A stretch of DNA of 64,000 nt from CAMLJR01 sp964500675 (GCA_964500675.1 CAZCNY010000003.1:124001-188000), one strand, 5' to 3'; counted from the stretch's first letter, positions 23,645 through 33,658 are shown. Program-made: numbers and translations. The notes: generated from the letters alone by a model not told the origin.

Positions 23645-25372
23645 CTAGTTGCTGTTAAATTGCATCACATGCATGCCCTGAGGAACGTAAAGATCATCGT
23701 GCGCATAGTTAAAATCTCTACGCTCATATACGGTTATCAGATTTTCGATCCAATAACGCCGCATATAAAACTCATGCAGACGATGATCCGATGCGAGATC
23801 CGACGTCAGCGTATGTTTAGCATGTGCGGTAATAGTGTTTATGAGAATGACTTCGGGTTTCAATGCGAAAATTCCGTCAACAGCTTGAGTTCTGGAAACT
23901 CGACGATCGAGCGGCCCCAAAAGTTTTTGCAATAAACTATCCGTTAGATTTTGATACATCAACAGAAGGTTGTTTTGCTTGACGTGTTCGCCAAAATACA
24001 TAAAACCTATCTTTTTTGTAGTCAAACCATATAGGTCGACAAAGTTGTGTTCGGGGCCGGCGAAATAGGGCGTTTGTCCCATTTGATCGTAAACTATCCA
24101 GTGTGCCGAAGGATAATTTCTTGCCAGGAAGCTTCCCATTTGAGCCTGATAGTTGTAGCCGACCATTTTACGGTTGAAGCCGATGTTACCGAAGGTGTTG
24201 TCCAGATCGAATGGTTGCAGCGGTGATAGGCATTTTTTATAAAGGTATTGAAGTGTCGGTAATGGGTCTTCAGCAATGATTTGAGCTGTCGAGAAGATTG
24301 GGTTGCGCAGACTGAGTTTGGTAGAGAATGACATGTTTGGAATGCGTGGTGTCCAGATAATAGCAATGCAAGCAACGGCCGCATAGATGCCGAAAAATGC
24401 ATTTATGTTTGGTTTTTTTGTTATTTTTTGGAGTGCCCCAGATACTTTCTCTAGTCCCAAAAATGCTAGGAGAAACAAAAAGGGCAATGCCGGCGTTAAA
24501 AATCTATAGAATGGTTTGTGATCGTAATTCGTCTTGAAAAAAAACAGCGCTGCGCATGTTACACACGTCAGTGTTAGCTCTTTCCCGCTAGGCCGCATTA
24601 ACGGAACCGCTAAAGCGACCGGGGCAATCCAAATTAGCCGGCTGGAAATCAGATACGCATAAATAACGGGAGGTGCTGTCGACGCTTTCCCGATTTTCGC
24701 GTAGAAGGGGCTAATTTGCAGATCGTGGAAATAATATATTCTGAAGACCTCATATAAGATCGCGGCGAGACCCACAATAAAAATCGTCTTCATGGCGAAT
24801 TGGCGATGTTTTTTTTGAAAAAGCAGACAAAAAATGAGTGCGGCCGCGGTTAGCGGCGCTTCTGGCCGCGAAAAAAATAGAAGGATAAAAGCGAGTACGT
24901 GATATGCGCGCAATGGCGCCTGTCGTATCGAGAACCATGCGCAAAGCAAGAGCATGAACGTGTATAAGGGTGTTTCGAGCCCGGAGTTCGTCCACCAGAG
25001 AAAGGGAACATTGAGGCAGTATGCTAATGCTGGAAGGTATCGGCCGTACCACGAGGTAGAAAGATCGCCAGATATTTTTTGGATGAGAAAGATTTGTCCG
25101 GCACCTAGGAAAAACCCAGAGATTTTAGCGAATGTCAGTAGATCGATGTTGCAAGCTGCGATAAGCGCTAATAGGTATTGCCAGAGCGGTGAGCTGCCTG
25201 TCTCGATATGCTCCCCACCGACGTTGAAAACGTAGCCGGCGCCATTGGCGATGTTTTCCGCTACACGAAAATAGATATAGCTATCCTCCTCGATAGTGTA
25301 GGAAAGACATAGGAAGCCAACGGTATACAAGATGTACGGAAGAAATCTAGAAGCCTGGTGAGTCAATGGCAT
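23645..25372 (-). CDS. Multi-pass membrane glycosyltransferase-like protein (GT-C type)
   Basis: From the ATG at 25372 (AAGGAG 12 bases upstream) the protein has about 575 residues and roughly ten hydrophobic segments. The first loop EEDSYIYFRVAENIANGAGY with FNVGGEHIETGSSPLW matches the acidic-loop signature of GT-C enzymes that use polyprenyl-phosphate sugars. A large soluble C-terminal part follows. An earlier in-frame start at 25465 would overlap the upstream GMC gene. By eye the gene is clearly richer in A+T than its neighbours and uses codons such as AAA, ATA and TTT more, suggesting recent transfer. Sugar and acceptor unknown. Confidence 0.7.
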   Translation of the reverse strand: MPLTHQASRFLPYILYTVGFLCLSYTIEEDSYIYFRVAENIANGAGYVFNVGGEHIETGSSPLWQYLLALIAACNIDLLTFAKISGFFLGAGQIFLIQKISGDLSTSWYGRYLPALAYCLNVPFLWWTNSGLETPLYTFMLLLCAWFSIRQAPLRAYHVLAFILLFFSRPEAPLTAAALIFCLLFQKKHRQFAMKTIFIVGLAAILYEVFRIYYFHDLQISPFYAKIGKASTAPPVIYAYLISSRLIWIAPVALAVPLMRPSGKELTLTCVTCAALFFFKTNYDHKPFYRFLTPALPFLFLLAFLGLEKVSGALQKITKKPNINAFFGIYAAVACIAIIWTPRIPNMSFSTKLSLRNPIFSTAQIIAEDPLPTLQYLYKKCLSPLQPFDLDNTFGNIGFNRKMVGYNYQAQMGSFLARNYPSAHWIVYDQMGQTPYFAGPEHNFVDLYGLTTKKIGFMYFGEHVKQNNLLLMYQNLTDSLLQKLLGPLDRRVSRTQAVDGIFALKPEVILINTITAHAKHTLTSDLASDHRLHEFYMRRYWIENLITVYERRDFNYAHDDLYVPQGMHVMQFNSN

Positions 25373-25412
25373 GTGTATTAGCCGCTCCTTGAATGAATAA
25401 ACAGTATGCAAT

Positions 25413-27062
25413 TTATTCGGCTGATTCAGATGTGCGTTGTAAACACATTCCTTGTCTCGCCGCATTTATTATTTCCGCGCCGCGCTCGGCGATCATAATT
25501 GTCGGCGAGCTGGTATTGCCGGATGTGATCGTCGGCATGATCGACGCGTCGACGATGCGCAGTCCTGTCATACCCAGCAATTTTAATTCCGAATCGACGA
25601 CAGCACGCGGGTCATCTTTTCGGCCCATTGCACAGGTGCCGATCGGATGAAAAATCGTGGTACCGATATTGCCGGCGGCGTGAGCCAACTGCTCGTCGCT
25701 GGTGAATTCGATGCCCGGTAAATATTCTTGCGGTCGATACGGGGCGAGCGCCGATTGCGCGACAATGCGGCGGGTAAGCCGCAGCGCTTTTGCGGCCTTG
25801 ATGCGATCGGCTTCGTGCGAGAGATAACACGGTGCGATTTTCGGCGCACTGTTCGGATCGCGATCGCGAATATTGACATAGCCGCGCGACTGCGGGCGCA
25901 AATCGCAAACGCTCGCGGTAAATGCGGGGAATGCATGCAACGGATCGCCAAATTTCTCGAGCGAGAGCGGTTGCACGTGATATTCGAGATCGGGCGTTGC
26001 AATAGATTCATCCGAATGGGCGAATAATCCGAGCTGACTCGGCGCCATCGTGAGTGGCCCGCGGCGACGTAGCGCGTATTCGAGTCCCATCATCGCTTTG
26101 CCGAATAAACTGTGCATTTGCGCATTGAGCGTTTTAATTCCTCGCACTTTGTACACGCTGCGCAACTGCAAATGATCCTGCAAATTATTGCCGACACCGG
26201 GCAGTGCGCGCGCGACATTGATGCCGAAACTTTGCAAGAACGCGGGATCGCCGATGCCCGAGCGCTGCAAAATCGCGGGCGAGCCGAGTGAGCCCGCTGC
26301 GAGTATCGTTTCGATACGGCTGGTGGCGCTACAACGGTTGTTGCCGATACGAAACTCAATGCCGCGCACGTGTTTATTTTCGATAATTAATTTATCCGAC
26401 AATGCATTCGCGATAATTTTTAAATTGGGGCGCTTGCGCACGGGATCGAGAAACGCGCGTACAGTGTTCCAGCGAATACCGCGTTTTTGATTCACTTCGA
26501 ATTGATCGACGCCGAAATTATTGCCGTTGTTGAAATCGCTCGTTGCGGGAATACCGGCCTGCGTTGCAGCCTCTGCGAAACGGTCGAGAATTTCCCACGA
26601 CAAACGCTGCTGCTCGACGCGCCATTCACCGCTGGCGCCGTGCATATCGCTTGCACCACGCCAATGATCTTCACTGCGTTTAAAGATCGGCAACACATTT
26701 TGCCAACGCCAATTTATATCGCCCGTGAGCTCTGTCCATTCATCATAATCGCGCGCCTGACCGCGCATGTAAATCATGCCGTTGATGAGCGTGCTACCGC
26801 CTAAACCTTTACCGCGCGCGTAAATAATCGAACGGCCATTGAGACCGGGTTCGCTTTCAGTTTTGTAACACCAGTCGGTGCGCGGATTATTGATGCAGAA
26901 AAGATAACCGGCGGGGATTTTCGTCCAAATCCATTTTTCATCGTTGCCGGCTTCGAGCAACAGCACCGTGACATCCGGATCGGCGGAGAGACGATTTGCC
27001 AGCACGCAACCGGCCGCGCCGCCACCAATCACGATGTAATCGAATTCGCCGAAGTTTTTCAT
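25413..27062 (-). CDS. GMC family FAD oxidoreductase
   Basis: This 549-residue flavoprotein of the choline/alcohol dehydrogenase group has an N-terminal FAD-binding VIGGGAAGCVLANRLS, the GMC signature regions RGKGLGGSTLINGMIYMRG and AAGSLGSPAILQRSGIG, and a C-terminal substrate domain with IFHPIGTCAMG and a final TSGNTSSPTIMIAERGAE. The His-Asn active pair would lie in the last two segments. Choline dehydrogenase is possible, but no betaine genes are near. An aliphatic or terpenoid alcohol is as likely. It is 18 bp from rlmI on the same strand. Confidence 0.9.
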   Translation of the reverse strand: MKNFGEFDYIVIGGGAAGCVLANRLSADPDVTVLLLEAGNDEKWIWTKIPAGYLFCINNPRTDWCYKTESEPGLNGRSIIYARGKGLGGSTLINGMIYMRGQARDYDEWTELTGDINWRWQNVLPIFKRSEDHWRGASDMHGASGEWRVEQQRLSWEILDRFAEAATQAGIPATSDFNNGNNFGVDQFEVNQKRGIRWNTVRAFLDPVRKRPNLKIIANALSDKLIIENKHVRGIEFRIGNNRCSATSRIETILAAGSLGSPAILQRSGIGDPAFLQSFGINVARALPGVGNNLQDHLQLRSVYKVRGIKTLNAQMHSLFGKAMMGLEYALRRRGPLTMAPSQLGLFAHSDESIATPDLEYHVQPLSLEKFGDPLHAFPAFTASVCDLRPQSRGYVNIRDRDPNSAPKIAPCYLSHEADRIKAAKALRLTRRIVAQSALAPYRPQEYLPGIEFTSDEQLAHAAGNIGTTIFHPIGTCAMGRKDDPRAVVDSELKLLGMTGLRIVDASIMPTITSGNTSSPTIMIAERGAEIINAARQGMCLQRTSESAE

Positions 27063-27080
27063 GTCAGGGAGTCTTTTTTC

Positions 27081-28283
27081 TTAAGGTGCAAGCACCCGAC
27101 AAAACACGCTCTTCAAATATTCGGTTTCGGGAATGGCCGGATGCACCGGGTGATCGGCGCCTTGGCCATGCTGCTCCAATACCTGCAATTGCCGATCGAG
27201 ATGGCGCGACGCCGCGCGCAGAATATCGATGAGTTCGGCGCGCGATAAATGCAGCGAGCATGAGCCTGAAATTAAAAATCCATCGCGACTCAATAAGCGC
27301 ATCGCGAGTTCGTTGATACGGCGATACGCTTCGCTGCCCGCTTTAACATCTTTGCGGCGCGGAATGAATGCAGGCGGGTCGAGAATGATCGTGTCGAATT
27401 TTTCTTCGCGCTCGTGTAAATCCTTGAGCACATCGAATGCCGAGCCTTCGATAGTCTTGACGATTTTGTCGATATTATTTAATTCGGCGTTGCGCCGCGC
27501 GAGTTCGAGCGCGGTACCTGAGCTATCGACGAATATCACTTCGCTGGCGCTATTGATCGCGGCCTGTATGCCCCAGCCGCCGATATACGAAAACACATCG
27601 AGCACGCGGCGATTTTTTACATACGGCGCGAGACGCGCGCGCGCGTTGCGGTGATCGTAGAACCAACCGGTTTTTTGTCCCGCGAACACAGGCGCTAAAA
27701 AACGGCAGCCGTTTTCGATCAGCTCGACATGCTCAGGCACTTCGCCAAATGCAACCTCGACGTATTCGCTGAGCCCTTCGGATTGACGCACGCGCGAATC
27801 GTTTTTGAGCAGAATGCCGCGCGGTTTTACTACCTGACACAGCGCCGTGACGACATCGTCGCGCACGCGCTCCATGCCGGCCGTGTTGATTTGCACCACG
27901 AGATAATCGCCGAAGCGGTCGACGACTAATCCTGGCAGCGCATCGCTGTCGCCGTAAATCAAGCGGTAATACGGCCCGCCGAATACGCGCTCGCGCAGCG
28001 ACAGCGCGATATTGATGCGGTGCACGAGCAGCGATTTATCGAGCGCATGATCGCGGCTGATCATGCGCGCGCAAATCAAGGTGTGCGGATTGATGTAGGC
28101 GATGCCGAGCGGTTTGCCGTTCGCGGCGTGCACGAGCACCTGCTGCCCGTTGTCGAAATGTTTCAGCGGCGATTTTTGGGTGTCGACTTCGTTGCTGTAA
28201 ATCCACACGTGTCCCGCACGCAAACGGCGTTCGGCGTTGGGATTCAACACGAGAATGGGGAGCGACTCGACCACGGCGTTCAC
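27081..28283 (-). CDS. rlmI: 23S rRNA m5C methyltransferase RlmI-like (PUA + SAM domain)
   Basis: This 400-residue protein has an N-terminal PUA domain (LRAGHVWIYSNEV), a central region GGPYYRLIYGDSDALPGLVVD, split here as YRLIYGDSDALPGLVVD, and a SAM-dependent methyltransferase core (VLDVFSYIGGWGIQAA, IILDPPAFIPRRKD, GSCSLHLS with the likely catalytic Cys). It resembles the RlmI group that methylates C1962 of 23S rRNA. It lies downstream of gcvH behind a strong terminator, so it probably has its own promoter. Confidence 0.9.
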   Translation of the reverse strand: MNAVVESLPILVLNPNAERRLRAGHVWIYSNEVDTQKSPLKHFDNGQQVLVHAANGKPLGIAYINPHTLICARMISRDHALDKSLLVHRINIALSLRERVFGGPYYRLIYGDSDALPGLVVDRFGDYLVVQINTAGMERVRDDVVTALCQVVKPRGILLKNDSRVRQSEGLSEYVEVAFGEVPEHVELIENGCRFLAPVFAGQKTGWFYDHRNARARLAPYVKNRRVLDVFSYIGGWGIQAAINSASEVIFVDSSGTALELARRNAELNNIDKIVKTIEGSAFDVLKDLHEREEKFDTIILDPPAFIPRRKDVKAGSEAYRRINELAMRLLSRDGFLISGSCSLHLSRAELIDILRAASRHLDRQLQVLEQHGQGADHPVHPAIPETEYLKSVFCRVLAP

Positions 28284-28319
28284 TCCTAAAACAGCGCATT
28301 AATAGAGAGCGCGATTAGT

Positions 28320-28346
28320 AAAAAAACGGCGCGAACGCATCGCGCC
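28320..28346 (-). terminator. Rho-independent terminator after gcvH
   Basis: On the minus strand GGCGCGA pairs perfectly with TCGCGCC around a 5-nt loop and is followed by seven Ts (28326-28320). It ends gcvH transcription before rlmI. Confidence 0.85.
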
Positions 28347-28389
28347 TGATTAAAACCATTTCAAGTGAAAATTATTCGTTGTCGCACTG

Positions 28390-28779
28390 CTATTCATTTT
28401 CACATTGTTCTTGATAGTCTTCAGCGCTCAGCAAGTCGTCGAGCTCGGCGCTATCGGCTGGTTCAATTTTGTAAAACCAACCCGCGTGATACGGATCGGT
28501 GTTGATCGTTTCGGGCGCGTCTTCGAGCGCCGTGTTGATTGCGATGACTTTGCCGGAGATTGGCGCATACACATCCGATGCCGCTTTCACCGATTCAACC
28601 ACACCGGCTTCCTGGCCTGCGTGCACATCGTTGCCGACTTCGGGCAATTCCACAAACACCACATCACCGAGCGCATCCTGCGCATGATCGGTAATGCCGA
28701 CCGTGACGCTGCCATCTTCTTCGAGGCGTGCCCATTCGTGGGTGCTGGCGTACTTCAATTCATTCGGCGTGTTGCTCAT
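28390..28779 (-). CDS. gcvH: Glycine cleavage system H protein
   Basis: GcvH (129 residues) carries the lipoyl arm that shuttles aminomethyl groups in glycine cleavage. The lipoylation site is in AGVVESVKAASDVYAPISG (the Lys of VKA), and the N-terminal ASTHEWARLEEDGSVTVGIT is standard. gcvT and gcvP are not adjacent, so they must lie elsewhere. A strong terminator follows the gene. Confidence 0.97.
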   Translation of the reverse strand: MSNTPNELKYASTHEWARLEEDGSVTVGITDHAQDALGDVVFVELPEVGNDVHAGQEAGVVESVKAASDVYAPISGKVIAINTALEDAPETINTDPYHAGWFYKIEPADSAELDDLLSAEDYQEQCENE

Positions 28780-28927
28780 CGCGGTAATCTCGCAAGGCCG
28801 CTGACGCGGGCGTTGATCGTTGGGGGATGTTCGGCATTCTACCGCCGGGCAATGGAATTACAAGCTGGTGCAGACGAGCGTCTATAACTACGCGGTCGCC
28901 GCATGAAACGCATCCCGAATTAATAAT

Positions 28928-30163
28928 TCAGGGCGCTATACCCATCGCTTGCCGAATCATAATGCGTTTCAGCGGTCCGCTGCGATCGGCCCAGTTGAGT
29001 CCGACGTTGCGCAGCAAGCGCAATGCGAGTGTATCGGCACCGAATAAACGCTTGAATCCTTCCATCGCGGCGAGCGTGACGGCATTGTTGCTTTTGCGTT
29101 GGCGTTGATAACGCGCGAGCACATCGGCGTCGTCGACGCTGAGACCGCGCTGTCCGGCGCGCACTAATTCGCGCGCTAATGCTTGCGCATCGAGAAAACC
29201 CAGGTTGATGCCTTGACCCGCGAGCGGGTGAATCGTGTGCGCGGCATCGCCAATCAGCGCGATATGAGCTTGCGTGTAAGCTTGTGCGTGGCGCGCGCGC
29301 AGCGGAAACGCGACGCGGCGGCTGACGCCCTTTATTTCTCCGAGCGTAAATTCAAATGCACGGCCGAGCGCCTGCATGAATTTCGCGTCGTCCATCGCCA
29401 TCAAGGCTTGCGCTTCTTCCGGCTGCGTCGACCACACGATCGAGCAAAAATGTTCATCGTGATCGGCTGTCAGTAATGGCAAAAAGGCGAGCGGTCCTTC
29501 GCGGCGAAAAATCTGCCGCGCGGTTTGCGCGTGCGGCATTTCGGTCTGAATAGTAGCGACAATCGCGGTGTGGCCGTATTCCCATTCGCGCATCGGAAAT
29601 TGCGCCCACTCGCGCACACGCGAATGGCTGCCATCGGCACCGACGAGCAGCGTTGCGTGCAGTTTGCTTTCATGCGATTGGGCGCCGCTGCGCAAAGTGA
29701 CTTCGACGCCGTCTGCCGCATGCGCGAATTGTTCGACGGTCGATCCGCTAAAAATTTGTACATTGCGATGTGCGCTGACGCGATGCAACAACGCCGTCTG
29801 CAATACATTATTTTCGACGATATGACCGAGTTCGGCGCGATTAACGGCGTCGGCATCGAAATGAATCGCACCGGTGCCGTCGCCATCCCACACGTGCATG
29901 TGGCGATACGGTGAAACCCGGCGCACGCTGATGTCGCGCCATGCGCCGAGTTGTTCGAGCCATTCGCGTGATGCGGCGGTGAGTGCGCTGACGCGCAGAT
30001 CGAAACCGTCGACGCCGTCGCCGAGCGCGGGCCACGCCAGCGATAATGGTTGCGCTTCGATCAACGCAACGCGCCATTGGCTGTCGCCGAGCGCAGCGGC
30101 GAGCGCGCTGCCTGCGAGCCCAGCGCCGATAATGGCAATATCGAAATGCTGTGCGATCATCAT
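28928..30163 (-). CDS. ubiI: UbiI/VisC-like FAD monooxygenase of ubiquinone synthesis
   Basis: A 411-residue FAD hydroxylase of the UbiH/UbiF/VisC/Coq6 group: DIAIIGAGLAGSALAAAL at the N-terminus, GADGSHSRVRE in the middle and IGDAAHTIHPLAGQGINLGF near the end. It starts three bases after the ubiH stop, so the two are coupled. Pairing with UbiH supports a ring hydroxylation, most likely at C5 (UbiI); UbiF is the alternative. It acts at the inner face of the membrane. Confidence 0.85.
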   Translation of the reverse strand: MMIAQHFDIAIIGAGLAGSALAAALGDSQWRVALIEAQPLSLAWPALGDGVDGFDLRVSALTAASREWLEQLGAWRDISVRRVSPYRHMHVWDGDGTGAIHFDADAVNRAELGHIVENNVLQTALLHRVSAHRNVQIFSGSTVEQFAHAADGVEVTLRSGAQSHESKLHATLLVGADGSHSRVREWAQFPMREWEYGHTAIVATIQTEMPHAQTARQIFRREGPLAFLPLLTADHDEHFCSIVWSTQPEEAQALMAMDDAKFMQALGRAFEFTLGEIKGVSRRVAFPLRARHAQAYTQAHIALIGDAAHTIHPLAGQGINLGFLDAQALARELVRAGQRGLSVDDADVLARYQRQRKSNNAVTLAAMEGFKRLFGADTLALRLLRNVGLNWADRSGPLKRIMIRQAMGIAP

Positions 30164-30166
30164 CGA

Positions 30167-31486
30167 TTACCTACTGGCATGACCCAACGCGGCGCCGGCA
30201 TGAAAGCCCGCGGTCTGATCGACGAAACGATTTTTTAAATCGATATTTAAATCGAGTGCGAGCAGGCCGAGATGGCGCGAGCCCGCAATCAAACCGGGTC
30301 GCTCAAACAGCGCGGTGATGCGATCGGAAAATTGCAGCGTTTTCCATTGATCGATCGATTGGCTGTTTAGATAGCGCTGCAAAACGGACAATTCGCCGAT
30401 GGTTTCGTGTTTGATTTTCGCGTTGCAAATAATTTCCGCGAGGCGCTGCACATCGCGTAGCGCCAAATTAAATCCTTGGCCCGCGACGGGATGCAAGCTA
30501 TGCGCGGCGTTGCCGATCAAAACGATTTGCCGCCGGATTTGTTCTTCGGCAGTCACCCGTTTCAGATCGTAGCAATGGCGCTCGCCGATACGCGTGAATT
30601 GTCCCTGTCGATTGCCGAAACGCTGTTGCAATGTATTCAAAAATACGCCGTCGCTCGCTTCGAGCAAACGCTGCGCGCGTTCGGTGCTCATCGTCCACAC
30701 GAGCGCCATGCGCGTTTCGCTTGCCGAATTATTTTCGTTCAGCGTCCGCGAGGCCGTGAGGGGTAACTGGCTTATAAGAGGCAAAAGCGCCATCGGTCCC
30801 CAATCGGTGAAGCGCTCGTAAGCCAAACCGTTGTGCGGTTGCGAGCAGCACAGATTGGCGATGATGGCCTGACGGTGATAATCGTGCTCATGTACGCCGA
30901 TATTTAATTTCGCGCGCAGCGATGAAGCGGCGCCATCGGCAACCGCGAGCAAATTGGCGGTAAGTTGTTTGGTTTCACCGCTGTGCTTGATGGCCACCTG
31001 CGCGCAGGCGCTGCCGGGTTTGCAATCGACAACTGTCGCCGGTGAGAGCAGCGTAATCGCAGGATGTTTGCGCAATTCGTTGGCGAGCACATTGCCGAGC
31101 CACATGTTTTCGACGACGTAACCGAGCGCGAGCCAACCGCGTTCATGCGCGGTTAATTGCACACTGCCGAAACGCTCGCGCTCGGAAACGTGAATACCGG
31201 TGATCGGCGCGACGTGTTGTTCGAGCGTCGGCCACACGCCGAGATTATCGAGAATGCGGCGACTGCCGTAAGACAATGCGGTGGCGCGCGCATCGAAACT
31301 CGGACGATAAATCGGCTGCGTTTGCTCGCTCTGCGGTACCGCGAAACTTTCCGCGATGAGAATACTCAGCTCGCCTTTGCTCAAACGATTGAGTGCGAGC
31401 GCAAAACTGATGCCGACCATGCCGCCGCCGGCGATGATGACATCGTAATGTGCGCGCAGATTGTTTTTGTTGAGAGCGTCGCTCAC
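30167..31486 (-). CDS. ubiH: 2-octaprenyl-6-methoxyphenol hydroxylase-like
   Basis: Starting at the GTG at 31486 this is 439 residues. FAD motifs are DVIIAGGGMVGISFALAL, VADGAASSLRAKL and IGNAAHSLHPVAGQGFNLAL, the typical UbiH pattern. The GTG overlaps the pepP TGA (GTGA), which fixes the start; the longer upstream frame lies inside pepP. pepP-ubiH-ubiI is the order found in E. coli and Pseudomonas. Confidence 0.92.
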   Translation of the reverse strand: MSDALNKNNLRAHYDVIIAGGGMVGISFALALNRLSKGELSILIAESFAVPQSEQTQPIYRPSFDARATALSYGSRRILDNLGVWPTLEQHVAPITGIHVSERERFGSVQLTAHERGWLALGYVVENMWLGNVLANELRKHPAITLLSPATVVDCKPGSACAQVAIKHSGETKQLTANLLAVADGAASSLRAKLNIGVHEHDYHRQAIIANLCCSQPHNGLAYERFTDWGPMALLPLISQLPLTASRTLNENNSASETRMALVWTMSTERAQRLLEASDGVFLNTLQQRFGNRQGQFTRIGERHCYDLKRVTAEEQIRRQIVLIGNAAHSLHPVAGQGFNLALRDVQRLAEIICNAKIKHETIGELSVLQRYLNSQSIDQWKTLQFSDRITALFERPGLIAGSRHLGLLALDLNIDLKNRFVDQTAGFHAGAALGHASR

Positions 31487-32811
31487 GCCGCGCGGCTCTT
31501 CATGAGTTTTTCGATATCGCGCACGCTTTTCGGCACGTCGTTGGTAATGATTTCGCAGCTTTTTTTGGTGACGACGACATCGTCCTCGATGCGAATGCCG
31601 ATGCCGCGCCATTTGCGCGCGACTTCGCTGTCGTGCGGCGATACGTAGATGCCGGGCTCGACCGTCATCACCATATTCGGTTCGAGCACGCGCCAATCGC
31701 CGCCGACTTTATAGTCGCCGACATCGTGCACGTCCATGCCGAGCCAGTGGCCGGTGCGGTGCATGTAAAACCGTTTGTAGGTTTCGGTTTCGATGATTTC
31801 TTTTAATTCGCCTTCGAGCAGGCCGAGATCTTTGAGACCTTGCGCGATCGTGCGCACCGCCGCATCGTGCGGTTCGTTCCAATGCGCGCCGGGTTTGATC
31901 GTGGCAATTGCGGCGGCTTGTGCGTCGAGTGTGATTTCGTAGAGCGCCTGTTGTTCTTTGCTGAATTTACCGTTGGCGGGAAATGTGCGCGTGATATCGG
32001 AGGCGTAATGTTCGAGTTCGCAGCCCGCGTCGATGAGCACGAGATCGCCATCGCGAATCTGCGCGTCGTTTTCGCGGTAATGCAAAATGCAGCCGTTCGC
32101 GCCGGCGCCGACGATCGAGCCGTACGCGGGCGAGCGCGAGCCGCTGCGACCGAATTCGTGCAGAATTTCCGCTTCGAGTTGATATTCATACATGCCGGGT
32201 TGGCAAAACCTCATCGCGCGGCAATGCGCGCGCGCGGAAATTTCTCCGGCTGCTTTCATCACGCGCAACTCGGCCGCACTTTTGAATAAACGCAAATCGT
32301 GCAGCAGGTGATCGAGCACGAGAAATTCGCCAGGTGGATGCGCGCCCGCGCGCACCTTCGAACGGATCACGTTGATCCATTGCATGACGCGGCGATCGAA
32401 ATCGGCATTGCGCCCCATCGCGTAGTAAACGCGCTCGCGGCCTTCGATGAGTCCCGGTAAAATATCGTCCATGTCGTTGATCGGAAATGCATCGTCGGCG
32501 CCGTAGCGCGCACACACGCCCTCGGGTCCGGCGCGGTAGCCGTTCCACAACTCCATCGTCGGATCGCGCTCGCGGCAAAACACGACGACTTCGCCGTGCT
32601 CGCGCCCAGGCAGTAACACGAGCACGGCATCGGGTTCGGCAAATCCTGTCAAATAATAAAAATCGCTGTCCTGACGAAATTGAAATTCGACATCGCGGTT
32701 GCGAATTTTTTCGATCGCAGCGGGCACAATCGCGATGCTGTCGGGCTCCATCTGCGCCATCAAATCGCGGCGGCGGCGGGCAAATTCTTGATTGCTGATT
32801 TTCGCGGTCAT
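31483..32811 (-). CDS. pepP: Xaa-Pro aminopeptidase (aminopeptidase P)
   Basis: This 442-residue dimanganese enzyme removes N-terminal residues before proline. The pita-bread metal ligands are visible: Asp in LIDAGCELEHYASDITRTFP, His in HRTGHWLGMDVHDVGDY, Glu in VEPGIYVS and Glu in GIRIEDDVVVT. The N-terminal creatinase-like domain (FARRRRDLMAQM) is complete. It lies 39 bp after ygfB and overlaps ubiH by four bases. Confidence 0.96.
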   Translation of the reverse strand: MTAKISNQEFARRRRDLMAQMEPDSIAIVPAAIEKIRNRDVEFQFRQDSDFYYLTGFAEPDAVLVLLPGREHGEVVVFCRERDPTMELWNGYRAGPEGVCARYGADDAFPINDMDDILPGLIEGRERVYYAMGRNADFDRRVMQWINVIRSKVRAGAHPPGEFLVLDHLLHDLRLFKSAAELRVMKAAGEISARAHCRAMRFCQPGMYEYQLEAEILHEFGRSGSRSPAYGSIVGAGANGCILHYRENDAQIRDGDLVLIDAGCELEHYASDITRTFPANGKFSKEQQALYEITLDAQAAAIATIKPGAHWNEPHDAAVRTIAQGLKDLGLLEGELKEIIETETYKRFYMHRTGHWLGMDVHDVGDYKVGGDWRVLEPNMVMTVEPGIYVSPHDSEVARKWRGIGIRIEDDVVVTKKSCEIITNDVPKSVRDIEKLMKSRAA

Positions 32812-32850
32812 GGTTTTAAAGGCGCCATAGATTTGCTACGTTCGTTACGC

Positions 32851-33465
32851 TCAGTGCAGTTTATTGCGCTTGAATAAATCGGCGGGAGAAGCTGCAGTCG
32901 GATTCGTGTCGCGCGCGCGCGGTGCCGCGTCGGCGCTGTGATTCCAGAATATTTCGACGGCGAGCAGACGCACGTATTCGCAAATCGAAAAGAAATCGTT
33001 TTCGCTGCTTTCGAGCGCGGCCTCGTCTTCACTCGCACCCACTTGTGCGATTGCAGACAGATCGCGCAAGCCCTCGGCGAGTTCTTCGTCGATTTTCAGC
33101 GTGCTGCCTGCAAGGCCGAAACCCGTCAGAAAACCCTGGCACCAGTGGCCGAGATTTTCTACGCGCTCGCACAGCGAGTCTTCCTCTTCCGGCAACAGCA
33201 ATTGAAAATCGAGTTCACCGCTTTGCAAGGCGGTCAGCGTGTGGCGATAGCAATCATAAAGGCGGTCGCCCGCGACTTCGTCGGGACTCTGGCTCAAATC
33301 GGCTTGCTCATTGGCGGCGCGCAGCCATTCGCTGCGGCTCAAACGTTTACCCGTTGCGAGCTGACCGACGAGAAAGCCATGCAACTCGGCCGCACCGAGC
33401 AAGGCGCCGAAGTTTTGCAGCAAAGCGCTGAGTTCGACATAGTCGAGCGAGTCGGAATTTTCCAT
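32851..33465 (-). CDS. ygfB: UPF0149 family protein YgfB
   Basis: From the ATG at 33465 the protein has 204 residues and the UPF0149 pattern: AAELHGFLVGQLATG, DCYRHTLTALQSGELDFQLLL, WCQGFLTGFGL and CEYVRLLAVEIFW. In Pseudomonas the neighbour of pepP in this position is the same family. The longer frame to 33612 has no homology upstream of MENSD. It is the first gene of ygfB-pepP-ubiH-ubiI and is divergent from the ZapA group. Confidence 0.9.
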   Translation of the reverse strand: MENSDSLDYVELSALLQNFGALLGAAELHGFLVGQLATGKRLSRSEWLRAANEQADLSQSPDEVAGDRLYDCYRHTLTALQSGELDFQLLLPEEEDSLCERVENLGHWCQGFLTGFGLAGSTLKIDEELAEGLRDLSAIAQVGASEDEAALESSENDFFSICEYVRLLAVEIFWNHSADAAPRARDTNPTAASPADLFKRNKLH

Positions 33466-33658
33466 GGCGTCGCGACGCTTGTGTTTCAATCGAAGTTGCC
33501 ATGGTAACGCCGTTTTGGCGAAAACGCGACGCGATGCAATGAATGATGCATGCCGCAACGTGTTGCAGACTGTTGAAAACGCGCCGCTTTTGTCGCGTTG
33601 ACCCTTATGCAACCGGCATCTATAGTAGAATCAATTTGCCTTTGCTTGTTGAACCGCC

